The notes: generated by a model from the sequence alone, not told the origin. A stretch of DNA of 23,277 nt from Porticoccaceae bacterium (GCA_023255165.1 JALRJD010000106.1:1-23277); one strand, 5' to 3'; counted from the stretch's first letter, positions 14,637 through 22,597 are shown. Numbers and translations: made by a program.

Positions 14637-15687
14637 ACAGCGCCGCAATATCGCCTTTAGTCTCTCGTTTCTCGACATCATGGCCTGTGGCTTTGGCGCG
14701 GTAACACTGCTGTTTTTAATTCTGCGCCACAACGCCACCGAAGTTGAGACGCCGGACCCGCGCCTGGCCTCCGAAGTTGATCTGCTACAGGAAGATATTC
14801 GCCAGGCCGAATCGGAAAAAACCGAACTGCTCAACAGCCTCGAGAAGCTGCAGCTGGAATTGGTCACCGCCCAGGGCGCATCCAATCGCGTGATCACCGA
14901 TCTCAAACAGCAGGAAGAGAGCATTCAGTCTGATCCCAAAGATGATCTCGCCAAACTGCGGCGCCAGGTTGAACAGCTTGAAGAACAGACCGCACAAATG
15001 GAAGAAGCCGATTTTGGCGACAAAGTGCGCGAGTTTCTCGGCGAGGGCAATCGTCAGTATCTGACCGGCCTGAAACTCGGCGGCGAGCGGGTAATGATTC
15101 TGGTCGACGGCTCAGCCAGCATGCTCGCCGACACCGTAGTCAACGCGGTGCGCCGCAGAAATATGGATGACAGTGACAAAAAGCAGTCACCAAAATGGCA
15201 GTGGACTCTGCGCACCGTGGAGTGGCTGCTGGCCCAGCTGCCGCCCAGCAGCCGCTTTCAGGTCTACATGTTTAACACCAGTGCCATCCCCGCACTGCCG
15301 GGTTCCGAGGGTGAGTGGCTCGACGCCGCCGACTCCCTGGCATTGGAACAGGTGGTCAAGGGCGTGCGCCAATACTCTCCCGGCGACGGCACCAGCCTGA
15401 TCAATGCCATCAGTGCAATCAATGCATTCGAAGATAAACCTGACAACCTCTATATTCTTACCGACGGCCTGCCGACTCAGGGCAGCTCGGCACCGAAAAA
15501 ATATATGGTCAGCGGCAAACAGCGCCGCAACTTTTTCTCCGATGCCATCGGCAAACTGCCCCAGGGCATTCCGGTCAACACCATTCTCTTTCCCATGGAG
15601 GGTGATCCGGAGGCAGCCGCTCTGTTCTGGCAACTGGGTGTCACCACCCAGGGCGCCTTTATCGCCCCCTCGAGGGACTGGCCATGA
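14629..15687 (+). CDS. VWA-domain protein with ExbD/TolR-like N-terminal membrane helix (first copy)
   Basis: The protein has 352 residues. A short basic tail (MAKQRRN) leads into SLSFLDIMACGFGAVTLLFLIL (about 11-32), a membrane helix with Asp16 near its start, in the position of the proton-carrying Asp of ExbD/TolR/MotB helices. A coiled coil of about 80 residues (48-128) follows, presumably periplasmic. The VWA domain covers about 150-345 with a complete MIDAS set: D160-G-S-A-S164, T255 in GDGTSL and D279 in ILTDGLPT, so it should bind a divalent metal and a ligand. The start overlaps the previous gene by 8 bp and its stop overlaps the next ATG. Together with the ExbB-like protein upstream it may form a proton-driven stator-like complex (inference). 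Confidence 0.85.
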   Translation: MAKQRRNIAFSLSFLDIMACGFGAVTLLFLILRHNATEVETPDPRLASEVDLLQEDIRQAESEKTELLNSLEKLQLELVTAQGASNRVITDLKQQEESIQSDPKDDLAKLRRQVEQLEEQTAQMEEADFGDKVREFLGEGNRQYLTGLKLGGERVMILVDGSASMLADTVVNAVRRRNMDDSDKKQSPKWQWTLRTVEWLLAQLPPSSRFQVYMFNTSAIPALPGSEGEWLDAADSLALEQVVKGVRQYSPGDGTSLINAISAINAFEDKPDNLYILTDGLPTQGSSAPKKYMVSGKQRRNFFSDAIGKLPQGIPVNTILFPMEGDPEAAALFWQLGVTTQGAFIAPSRDWP

Positions 15688-16673
15688 GACGCCAGCGCCG
15701 CGAACTTCAGGAAGCCAGCATTTCGTTTCTCGACGTGATTAGCTGTGGCTTTGGCGCCATCGTGATGCTGCTGGTGATCGCCCGGGTCGGCGATCCCGCA
15801 GCACTGGAAGAAGCCGAAAATGCGCTGCGCGGCACGGTCAAGGAATTCCAGCAGCGGTTATTTGATGTGCGCGGCGAATCGGTGGTACTCAACGAACAGC
15901 TGAAATCGCGCAAGGAACAGCTCTCCGAACTCAATCAGCGAGTGGCGCGACTCAAGGCCAAACTCGCCAGCGTAGAAAAGCAGGCGAAGAAATTATCTCT
16001 CTCCCAGTCCCGGGAAAAAGAGCAGCTGCAGCTGGTGATGCAGGTGCTCACCGAAGAGATGGAGCGACTGGTAGGCCCCGAATTTAAACAGCAAAATCAG
16101 TTGATTGGCGGCATTCCCGTCGACAGCGAATATATTATTTTTGTTATCGACACTTCCGGCAGTATGCAGGTGGCGGCCTGGGAACGGGTTAAAAAAGAGA
16201 TGATCAATATTCTCGATATCTACCCGGATGTAAAAGGCATTCAGGTACTCAATGATATGGGCCAGTATATGTTTTCCGCCTATCGCGAGCGCTGGATTCC
16301 CGACAGCCCGAAGATGCGCGAAGAGATTATCGCCACCCTCGGCACCTGGGCGCCTTTCAGCAACTCAAGCCCGGTCGAGGGCATCAATGCGGCGATTCAA
16401 ACCTTTTACAAAGCCGGCCGAAAAATAAGTATCTACACATTGGGCGACGACTTTCAGGGCAACTCAATTCGCAATGTGGTCAGAGCAATTGACCGACTCA
16501 ACCAGGCTCACCGTGGCGAACAGCGATTGGTTCGCGTTCACGCGATCGGATTTCCGGTGCATTTTTCCCGCGGCGGCGCACCCAGCGCATCGGCAATTAA
16601 ATTTGCCGCGCTAATGCGTGAACTGAGTTATAACAATGGAGGAACCTTTATCGGGTTAAGTAGCCTTAACTAA
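15684..16673 (+). CDS. VWA-domain protein with ExbD/TolR-like N-terminal membrane helix (second copy)
   Basis: The protein has 329 residues and starts in an ATGA overlap with the preceding gene. It repeats that architecture: basic tail MRRQRREL, membrane helix SISFLDVISCGFGAIVMLLV (about 12-32) with Asp17 at the equivalent site, coiled coil at about 38-125, and a VWA domain at about 148-325. MIDAS residues are D156-T-S-G-S160 and D245 in YTLGDDF; the usual Thr is replaced by Ser in SNSSPVEG. Outside the SFLD-x-x-x-CGFGA helix and MIDAS the two VWA proteins are clearly diverged, so they are old paralogues, likely with different ligands or acting as a heterodimer. This would match the dimeric B-subunit of MotAB-type motors. 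Confidence 0.85.
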   Translation: MRRQRRELQEASISFLDVISCGFGAIVMLLVIARVGDPAALEEAENALRGTVKEFQQRLFDVRGESVVLNEQLKSRKEQLSELNQRVARLKAKLASVEKQAKKLSLSQSREKEQLQLVMQVLTEEMERLVGPEFKQQNQLIGGIPVDSEYIIFVIDTSGSMQVAAWERVKKEMINILDIYPDVKGIQVLNDMGQYMFSAYRERWIPDSPKMREEIIATLGTWAPFSNSSPVEGINAAIQTFYKAGRKISIYTLGDDFQGNSIRNVVRAIDRLNQAHRGEQRLVRVHAIGFPVHFSRGGAPSASAIKFAALMRELSYNNGGTFIGLSSLN

Positions 16674-16686
16674 AGGGGATACAATT

Positions 16687-17310
16687 ATGCCAACCACTAA
16701 AACAACATTTTTCTCGGCACTTTCAGGACTTCTAGCACTTCTGTTTATCACCGGATGCAGTTCATCGGCACAGGTGCAGGTGCAAGCCCAATTCCCCACT
16801 GTGGTATCAGAGCCCAAACCGGTCAACGCCGCGATTGTCTTCACCGACGAGTTCAAAACCTATATTGCCAAGCCGACAAAAAATATCACCATCGATCTCG
16901 GCGCCGCGCAAACCAGCCTTTTAAGCAATGCCTTTAGCGGCCTGTTTAACGAAATCGAATTTGTTTCCAGCGCCGATCAAGTCAGCCTGGCCAATGCGCT
17001 GGTAATTATTCCCTCGGTACAGGAAGTGCAGGTTTCCACCCCCTCCGAAACCTATCTCAACGTCTACGAGGTGTGGATCAAATACAATCTCGACATTCAA
17101 AGCGCCAGCGGCGAAGCCATCGACAGCTGGTTTATGCCCGCCTATGGCAAAACTCCCGACTCCTTTATGCTCTCCAAATCCAATGCCATACAGGATGCCG
17201 CAATCATCGCCCTGCGTGATGCCGGGGCCAAGCTGCTGCTCGACTTCTATCGCATTCCCAGTGTCTACAACTGGTTAGTCCAGTCGCAAAAACAGGAGGC
17301 ACAGCAATGA
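16687..17310 (+). CDS. Putative outer-membrane lipoprotein, unknown family
   Basis: The protein has 207 residues, with AGGGGAT at 16673-16679 upstream. The signal ends in the lipobox FITGC with Cys24 followed by SSS, which would not retain it at the inner membrane. The mature domain of about 160 residues alternates strands and helices: AAIVFTDEFKTY, ITIDLGAAQTSLLSNAFSGL, NALVIIPSVQEVQV, VYEVWIKYNLDIQSASGE. This pattern, with an early helix after ITIDLG and central strands, resembles auxiliary lipoproteins of the LptE/PqiC/YajG type, but no family can be named. It is translationally coupled to the next lipoprotein by an ATGA overlap. Confidence 0.72.
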   Translation: MPTTKTTFFSALSGLLALLFITGCSSSAQVQVQAQFPTVVSEPKPVNAAIVFTDEFKTYIAKPTKNITIDLGAAQTSLLSNAFSGLFNEIEFVSSADQVSLANALVIIPSVQEVQVSTPSETYLNVYEVWIKYNLDIQSASGEAIDSWFMPAYGKTPDSFMLSKSNAIQDAAIIALRDAGAKLLLDFYRIPSVYNWLVQSQKQEAQQ

Positions 17311-17978
17311 AAATTGTCACCATCGGCACAGCGCTGTTGCTGACCTTTCTGCTCAGCGGCTGTGGCGCCACCACTACTATCGATGAATATCGCCCGACCA
17401 CCAAAATCATGGAACTCAACAGCGAAGAGTCGGTGGTAATTCTCGGCCGTCGCGATGCCGGCCACTACGACACCGACCGCGAATTTATCAGCTGCGTCAC
17501 CAACAAGATGGAAGGCGCCGATATCCAGGTGCTTCCCGAACAGCAATTTGTCGATTCAATTTACCCCTGGTTTGAACCGCGCACCGCACCCAAGGGTCTC
17601 AAACGTCTCAAGCGGTTGATGAAAGATCAGGCGATTAAAAATCAGGTCAAGCGTCAGAAAATTCGCTATCTGGTGTGGCTCGACGGCTCCACCCAAACCC
17701 ATGACAAAGGCGGCTCCATCAGCTGCGCAATCGGCCCTGGCGGTGGCGGCTGTTTTGGATTTGCCCAGTGGGAAAAGAGCTCCGCCTATGAAGCCATTGT
17801 CTGGGATCTCACCGACCTCACCGAAAAAGGTCGCCTGCGCGTTGACTCCACCGGCACCTCGTATATGGTTGGCGTGGTGGCGCCCATTCCACTGCTGACA
17901 CCAGTCAAGAACGATGCCTGCAACAGTCTCGGCACCCAGCTAAAACAATTTTTCAGTGTCGAAAATAATCAGGAATAA
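17307..17978 (+). CDS. Putative lipoprotein with Gly-rich Cys motif
   Basis: The protein has 223 residues and overlaps the upstream lipoprotein gene by 4 bp. The signal ends in LLSGC (Cys19) followed by GATT, consistent with outer-membrane sorting. The middle region carries a basic helix (KGLKRLKRLMKDQAIKNQVKRQK shortened here to about 98-120), then IRYLVWLDGST, and the distinctive SCAIGPGGGGCFGF loop, with two cysteines that could form a disulfide. WDLTDLTEKGRLRVD and GTSYMVGVVAPIP complete a beta-rich domain. I have the impression of a widespread uncharacterised proteobacterial lipoprotein family but cannot name it. Position between VWA genes and the M48 protease gene places it in the same envelope system. 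Confidence 0.72.
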   Translation: MKIVTIGTALLLTFLLSGCGATTTIDEYRPTTKIMELNSEESVVILGRRDAGHYDTDREFISCVTNKMEGADIQVLPEQQFVDSIYPWFEPRTAPKGLKRLKRLMKDQAIKNQVKRQKIRYLVWLDGSTQTHDKGGSISCAIGPGGGGCFGFAQWEKSSAYEAIVWDLTDLTEKGRLRVDSTGTSYMVGVVAPIPLLTPVKNDACNSLGTQLKQFFSVENNQE

Positions 17979-18026
17979 ACTGCACACCATGATATTTTTA
18001 GCCCACACCAAACCGCGGAAGCGTCA

Positions 18027-19457
18027 ATGAATTACAGAAATATCCTGCCCCGGCGAGCGCTGTTATCAATGGCTTTGATAAGTGCAGTGATACTATTCCC
18101 GACAACCGCGGCGGCAAAAACCACCGGAGAAGACATCTATAAAGAGGTACTACAGAGCACCTCTATTTATGACGACCCGGCGCTGGACAGCTATATCAGA
18201 CAGCTCGGCGAGGAAATTGTCGCCGTGTCGGAAATGGCCGGCGAAAAATTTACCTTTACCCTGCTCGACTCTCCCGACCTCAACGCCTTCGCCACCCGCG
18301 ACAACTATGTCTATGTCAATCGGGGGCTGCTCAACTATGTCAGCACCGAAGCGCAACTGGTCTCGGTGCTGGCTCACGAAGTGGGGCACATCACCAAAAA
18401 GCACGTTACGGGTCAGGAGGGCAAAGCCACTGGCGCACAGATTCTCTCCACCATCGCCGCGGTTCTCTCCGGCAGCGGCGAAGTCTATGAAGCCGGCATG
18501 GCCTATGCCAACTCACTGATTCGCGGTTACGGTCGCCGCAACGAACTCGAAGCCGATGAAGCCGGCGCCGAATATATGGCCAAACTCGGTTACTCGCCCG
18601 ATGAAATGATCAGCATGCTGTCGATTATGAAAGACTATGAACTGCTGCAGAAAGACCGCGCCAAATCTCGCGGCGCCAGCAAGCAGACCTATCACGGCAT
18701 CTTCTCCAGTCACCCGCGCAATGACTCGCGATTGCGCACCGTGGTCAGCAAAGCGAAGACCTTCCAGGCCGAACAAAAGCGCGACAATGGTGCCGAGATT
18801 TACCGGCAACTCACCGAAGGTTTGATCTGGGGCGAAAATTTTCTCGCCAAGGAAAAGAAAAGCGAACGCTATTCCGATATGACACTGCGCGTGCGCTTCG
18901 ACTACCCGGAAGGCTGGAAGCAGACCAATAACAGCGCCACCCGCAGCTCGGTCGGCAGCCCGGAGGACGGCGCGGCCAAACTGAGCATGACGCCCGTGGC
19001 CCGCACCAGCCAGACCCCGGAGGAATATCTCTACAACTACCTGAAGATCTCAAAACTGGAACAGGGTAAAAGTATCTCTCCCGCCGGGCTGAAAGGCTTT
19101 AGCGGAATATTGCCCGGCAGCGACGAACAACCCGCCAAACGCATAGCCGTCATCTACTACAAACTCAACGCCTTTGTCTTTACCGGCGAAGTAAACGACG
19201 GGGAAAAATTTGCCGAAACCGACAAGCTGTTTACCCAGTCGATCGCCAGCTTCAGGCCAATCTCCCAGCGCGAAATCGAAGGGCAAAAACCCAAGCGCAT
19301 TCACTATGTTAAAGCCACCAATGCCACCACCTTTGAAAAACTCGGCCAGGCCCTGAAACTCTCTTCCTCAGAAGTTGACGACCTGCGTATAATCAATGGC
19401 TATTACCCCTCAGGCGAACCCAAAGCCGGTGACTGGATCAAAATTTTCAGACAGTGA
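18027..19457 (+). CDS. Periplasmic M48-family zinc metalloprotease with LysM-like C-terminus
   Basis: The protein has 476 residues, with a signal peptide at 1-30 (ending TTAAA). The M48 signature HEVGH lies at 117-121, and ELEAD at 173-177 supplies the third zinc ligand. LNAFATRDNYVYVNRGLL (85-102) and GYGRRNELEAD are typical of the BepA/Oma1-like group. SSHPRNDSRL near 230-239 also matches. After the protease domain comes a mixed region (about 270-410, FDYPEGWKQTNNS and following) and a C-terminal LysM-like segment from about 424 (IHYVKATNATTFEKLGQALK, then IINGYYPSGEPKAGDWIKI), which could bind peptidoglycan. The family degrades misfolded outer-membrane proteins or assists their assembly. 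The gene lies 48 bp after the lipoprotein gene and directly before the PPIase-like gene, a protein-quality-control pair. Confidence 0.88.
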   Translation: MNYRNILPRRALLSMALISAVILFPTTAAAKTTGEDIYKEVLQSTSIYDDPALDSYIRQLGEEIVAVSEMAGEKFTFTLLDSPDLNAFATRDNYVYVNRGLLNYVSTEAQLVSVLAHEVGHITKKHVTGQEGKATGAQILSTIAAVLSGSGEVYEAGMAYANSLIRGYGRRNELEADEAGAEYMAKLGYSPDEMISMLSIMKDYELLQKDRAKSRGASKQTYHGIFSSHPRNDSRLRTVVSKAKTFQAEQKRDNGAEIYRQLTEGLIWGENFLAKEKKSERYSDMTLRVRFDYPEGWKQTNNSATRSSVGSPEDGAAKLSMTPVARTSQTPEEYLYNYLKISKLEQGKSISPAGLKGFSGILPGSDEQPAKRIAVIYYKLNAFVFTGEVNDGEKFAETDKLFTQSIASFRPISQREIEGQKPKRIHYVKATNATTFEKLGQALKLSSSEVDDLRIINGYYPSGEPKAGDWIKIFRQ

Positions 19458-19464
19458 TGCAACC

Positions 19465-20253
19465 TTGAAAAAATCGTTTACCCAACCTGGCAGCGCCGTG
19501 CTGCTACTTGTCATCGCTGTTATCGCCAGCGCCGCCTACTGGTTCGCCTCGCAACAGCCAGCCCAGCAACCTCTGGCCCTCGACGCACTGACCAACCCCG
19601 ACAGCGATCTGCTGCAACAGCGCATCAACGACAAACTGTTTGGTGAAACACTGGTTGATGTCCCGGGTATTGGCGCGGATATCGACAACACCATCGACCC
19701 CGCAGCCATGGGCGCCAAGCTGGCCGGGCTAACCAAAAATGTCACCACTCAGAACCTGCCAACGGCAGACGAGTTGCAACAGTTTTATCAGCGCAACAAA
19801 GCCAACTACCGCAACCCATCAAAATTCTGGCTCACCGTGGTCACTTACACCACCGCCAAACACGGCGGCCAGGCGTTTCAACAGGCCGAACAGGCTCTCG
19901 AGAAGGCACTCGAGAAGGCACTCGAAATCAATCAGTCGCCGCTGCCAGGTCTGCCCAAGGGTGATCTCACCGACCACTATGGCGGTATCTTGACTTCCGA
20001 GCTGGAGACTATTTACGGGCAGGGTTTTGTCGACAATCTGATGCAGGTAACTATTGAAGCAACTATTCAGGCAACCAGTCAAACAGCAGAAAGCAGCTCA
20101 TCCAACCAGCTGCCATGCTGGTATGGCCCGATCAGCTCGCCACAGGGAGCCAATCTGATCTGTGTCGACAATGTGGTGTGGGGGGATTACCCGGCCCTTG
20201 AGAGCATCCAGGACCAGGTGATTAATGATTGGCGTTTTGCCGTTAGCCAGTAA
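19465..20253 (+). CDS. Membrane-anchored parvulin-like (PpiC/SurA type) protein
   Basis: With TTG 19465 as start the protein has 262 residues: MKKSFTQPGS, then one membrane helix (about 10-28), then a periplasmic domain. The frame extends to ATG 19396, which would overlap the M48 gene by 62 bp and put 23 polar residues before the helix; neither start has a clear ribosome site, so this is uncertain. Residues 100-116 (ADELQQFYQRNKANYRN) are the typical helix preceding a parvulin domain. GGILTSELETIYGQGFVDNL, CWYGPISSPQGANLICVDNV and the final ALESIQDQVINDW are the usual landmarks of parvulin-like proteins. Several catalytic-site positions of active parvulins are not evident, so it may act as a chaperone. 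A duplicated LEKA unit lies in its middle. Confidence 0.72.
   Translation: MKKSFTQPGSAVLLLVIAVIASAAYWFASQQPAQQPLALDALTNPDSDLLQQRINDKLFGETLVDVPGIGADIDNTIDPAAMGAKLAGLTKNVTTQNLPTADELQQFYQRNKANYRNPSKFWLTVVTYTTAKHGGQAFQQAEQALEKALEKALEINQSPLPGLPKGDLTDHYGGILTSELETIYGQGFVDNLMQVTIEATIQATSQTAESSSSNQLPCWYGPISSPQGANLICVDNVVWGDYPALESIQDQVINDWRFAVSQ
19897..19920 (+). repeat. Two identical tandem 12-bp units in the PPIase-like gene
   Basis: CTCGAGAAGGCA occurs at 19897-19908 and 19909-19920, followed by a partial third copy CTCGA. It encodes LEKA-LEKA-LE within a helix. Confidence 0.9.
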
Positions 20254-20284
20254 GGTTCGCGAATCGGGAGCTTTAGCTAGACGC

Positions 20285-21052
20285 TCAGGCCATCAACTCA
20301 GCAAAAAAGGTTCTTAAACCCGGCGCGCCTTCCTCTTTCCAGGTCTTCAGCGCCGCAGTACCTACAATCGCGATATCCGCATGGCCGCGCAAGAAGTCGA
20401 GGTCAGCCTTACTGCTGATACCAAAACCCACACCCACAGGCACATCGGTGTGCTGGCGGCAGCGCTCAATCAATTCAAGCACATCATCACCCATATTGGT
20501 TTTTGAGCCGGTCACCCCTTTGCGAGCCACGGCGTAAACCATGCCGCGACTGGCGGCGCCCAGCTGGGCCAAACGCTTGTCGCTGCTGGTCGGGGTCATC
20601 AAAATAATGGGCTCAATTCCGGCCTCTTCAGAGAGGCGGTGCAAATTGGCAGACTCTTCAACCGGCAGGTCGGGCAAAATATAACCAACACCACCCGCCT
20701 CTTTAACACGCTTCACAAACGTCTCTTCGCCCATCTTAAACGCAGTGTTGTAATAGCCCATCATCAACACCTTAAAGGGAAAACGTGCGCTGACCTCGGC
20801 CATAAAAGCAAAGCACTGATCTACCGTAGTGCCCGCCTTCAGCGACTCCTCATTGGCCTGCACAAACAGCGGGCCATCGGCACTGGGCTCGGAAAAGGGA
20901 AACTGCAGCTCAACCAGATCGACGCCAGCCTCAGCCATAATCTCCAGCTCTTGCATATTCTCGGCAAACGACGGATAGCCGCACACCACATGGGCCATCA
21001 CCAACAGATCCTTGCCCTGCTTACGCTCGGCAATATAACTTTGCAGACCCAT
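20285..21052 (-). CDS. trpA: Tryptophan synthase alpha chain (divergent type)
   Basis: The protein has 255 residues and folds as a TIM barrel that cleaves indole-3-glycerol phosphate to indole and glyceraldehyde 3-phosphate. The two catalytic acids are present at E48 (in VDLVELQFPFSEP) and D59 (in SADGP). YAVARKGVTG, corresponding to the flexible loop region, and VGVGFGIS, the phosphate-binding strand, are also present. The barrel motif differs from enteric TrpA (FSEPSADGP instead of FSDPLADGP, and QFPF instead of GIPF). Its ATG overlaps the trpB stop by one base (TAATG), the usual coupling for the alpha-beta pair. No strong terminator hairpin with T-run was found in the 31-bp convergent spacer at 20254-20284. 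Confidence 0.93.
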   Translation of the reverse strand: MGLQSYIAERKQGKDLLVMAHVVCGYPSFAENMQELEIMAEAGVDLVELQFPFSEPSADGPLFVQANEESLKAGTTVDQCFAFMAEVSARFPFKVLMMGYYNTAFKMGEETFVKRVKEAGGVGYILPDLPVEESANLHRLSEEAGIEPIILMTPTSSDKRLAQLGAASRGMVYAVARKGVTGSKTNMGDDVLELIERCRQHTDVPVGVGFGISSKADLDFLRGHADIAIVGTAALKTWKEEGAPGLRTFFAELMA

Positions 21053-22311
21053 TAATTTCTCTCCCCGCGGTATTGATCGGCCTTGCCCTCAATAAACGAC
21101 TTCCACTTGGCGTCGTCCAGCGCATCGGCGATGGTAAAGATATCCTTGTCACCACGGCCGGACTGGTTGATCAGAATAATCTCATCCTTGCCCATGGTTG
21201 GCGCCTCTTTAATTGCAGTCACAAAACCGTGGGTGCTCTCCAGCGCCGGAATCAGACCCTCGGTGCGCATCACCAGTTTCAGCGCCTCTTTTACCTCAGT
21301 ATCGGTGGCCGCTTCAAAGCGCACCCGACCCTTGTCATGGAGGTGGGCAAAGATCGGATTGACACCTATATAGTCGAGACCGGCGGCAACCGAATGGGTC
21401 TCATTCATATTGCCTTCCTGGTTCTGCAGGAAATAGGTTTTGTAGCCCTGGGCAACGCCCACAGAGGCATCGTCATAGGCCAGACGCGAAGAGTGCATGT
21501 AGGAACCAACACCGTGGCCACCGCCCTCCGAGCCGATCAGCTCAACGCTCTCGTCATCAAAGAAGCCCTGGAAAATACCCATGGCATTGGAGCCACCGCC
21601 AACACAGGCGTAGACCCGGTCAGGCAGACGCCCAACCTGTTTTAACATCTGCTCGCGCGCCTCGAGGCCGATAATCGACTGGAACCAGCTGACCATCTCG
21701 GGGAATGGGTGCGGCCCACAGGCGGTGCCCAAAATATAGTGGGTGTCGGCCATATTGGTCACCCAGTCGCGCATACATTCATTCACCGCATCTTTCAGCG
21801 TCTTCTGGCCATCCTGCACAGCGATCACTTCAGCGCCAAGGTTTTCCATCCAGAACACATTGGGACGCTGACGCGCCACATCCACAGCACCCATATAAAT
21901 TTTGCAGTCAAAACCAAACCTGGCCGCCATGGTCGCCGTGGCAAAGCCGTGCTGGCCGGCGCCGGTTTCCGCAATCACCTTGCGCTTGCCCAGACGCTTG
22001 CACAACAGACCCTGGCCCATCACATTGTTAACCTTGTGCGAACCGGTGTGATTGAGGTCTTCGCGCTTCACATAAATCTGCGCACCGCCCAGTTCGCGGG
22101 AGAGATTTTCCAGATGACTGATCGGCGTGGGTCGGCCGGAGTAGCTCTGCAGCAGCGCCACATACTCCTGCCAGAAAGTGGGGTCAGCCTTGCACTCGCG
22201 GAAGCATTCGAGCAGTTCCTCAATAGTTGCGTGCAAGATTTCCGGCAGAAACACACCGCCGTACTCTCCGTAGTAACCTTCGCGGCCGTCGGAGAAGTCA
22301 AAAATATCCAT
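21052..22311 (-). CDS. trpB: Tryptophan synthase beta chain
   Basis: The start is set at 22311 because GAGG lies 7 nt upstream and the protein then begins MDIFDFSDGREGYYGEYGGV as TrpB normally does; the frame is open to an ATG at 22359, adding 16 unlikely residues. This gives 419 residues, somewhat longer than the usual 395-405. K93 in NHTGSHKVNN is the PLP lysine, E115 in IAETGAGQHG is the catalytic acid, GGGSN at 238-242 binds the PLP phosphate, and GPHPFP lies at 199-204. It joins indole and serine to tryptophan in complex with TrpA. There is no trpF before it, unlike the trpFBA order common in gammaproteobacteria. The leader contains a terminator-like structure. Confidence 0.94.
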   Translation of the reverse strand: MDIFDFSDGREGYYGEYGGVFLPEILHATIEELLECFRECKADPTFWQEYVALLQSYSGRPTPISHLENLSRELGGAQIYVKREDLNHTGSHKVNNVMGQGLLCKRLGKRKVIAETGAGQHGFATATMAARFGFDCKIYMGAVDVARQRPNVFWMENLGAEVIAVQDGQKTLKDAVNECMRDWVTNMADTHYILGTACGPHPFPEMVSWFQSIIGLEAREQMLKQVGRLPDRVYACVGGGSNAMGIFQGFFDDESVELIGSEGGGHGVGSYMHSSRLAYDDASVGVAQGYKTYFLQNQEGNMNETHSVAAGLDYIGVNPIFAHLHDKGRVRFEAATDTEVKEALKLVMRTEGLIPALESTHGFVTAIKEAPTMGKDEIILINQSGRGDKDIFTIADALDDAKWKSFIEGKADQYRGERN

Positions 22312-22444
22312 GAAAAGCCTCAATAGATGGCGGTTAATTCCCCTGATGGGAGACCGCATTTCGAGTGAATGAACAAGCTCGCTAGTTTATCCAAGTCGCT
22401 GGATGGGCACAACGCCGCGGCGCCGGATCAGGCGCTTATGGCGT

Positions 22445-22480
22445 AAATAAAAAAGTCTATACGGCGTTCCGCCGTGACCG
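22445..22480 (-). terminator. Terminator/attenuator-like hairpin in the trpBA leader
   Basis: On the minus strand, ACGGCG-GAA-CGCCGT (22475 to 22461) forms a perfect 6-bp stem with a 3-nt loop. Three more pairs (GTC 22478-22476 with GAC 22457-22455) extend it across a 3-nt bulge, and TTTTTTATTT follows at once (22454 to 22445). An upstream arm GACCGCCG (22497 to 22490) can instead pair with CGGTC (22480-22476) or CGGCGG (22474-22469), which would break the terminator stem. No leader peptide rich in Trp codons was found. Confidence 0.5.
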
Positions 22481-22597
22481 GTTTATGAGCGGCGGTCAGT
22501 TATTTCAACGACGCCAGTGGCCGCGCGGATCTCAGCTGTTTATCCACACGTTTTGCACCTGATTACCAATGCCAAATCGGTGCTCAACAGGAAAAAA

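Noticed and set aside
22312..22359. Upstream start of trpB at 22359
   Set aside because: The extra 16 residues are not typical of TrpB, and GAGG precedes the start at 22311.
22375..22400. TrpR operator at trpB
   Set aside because: Only one half-site-like CTAGTT is present, without the symmetric partner.
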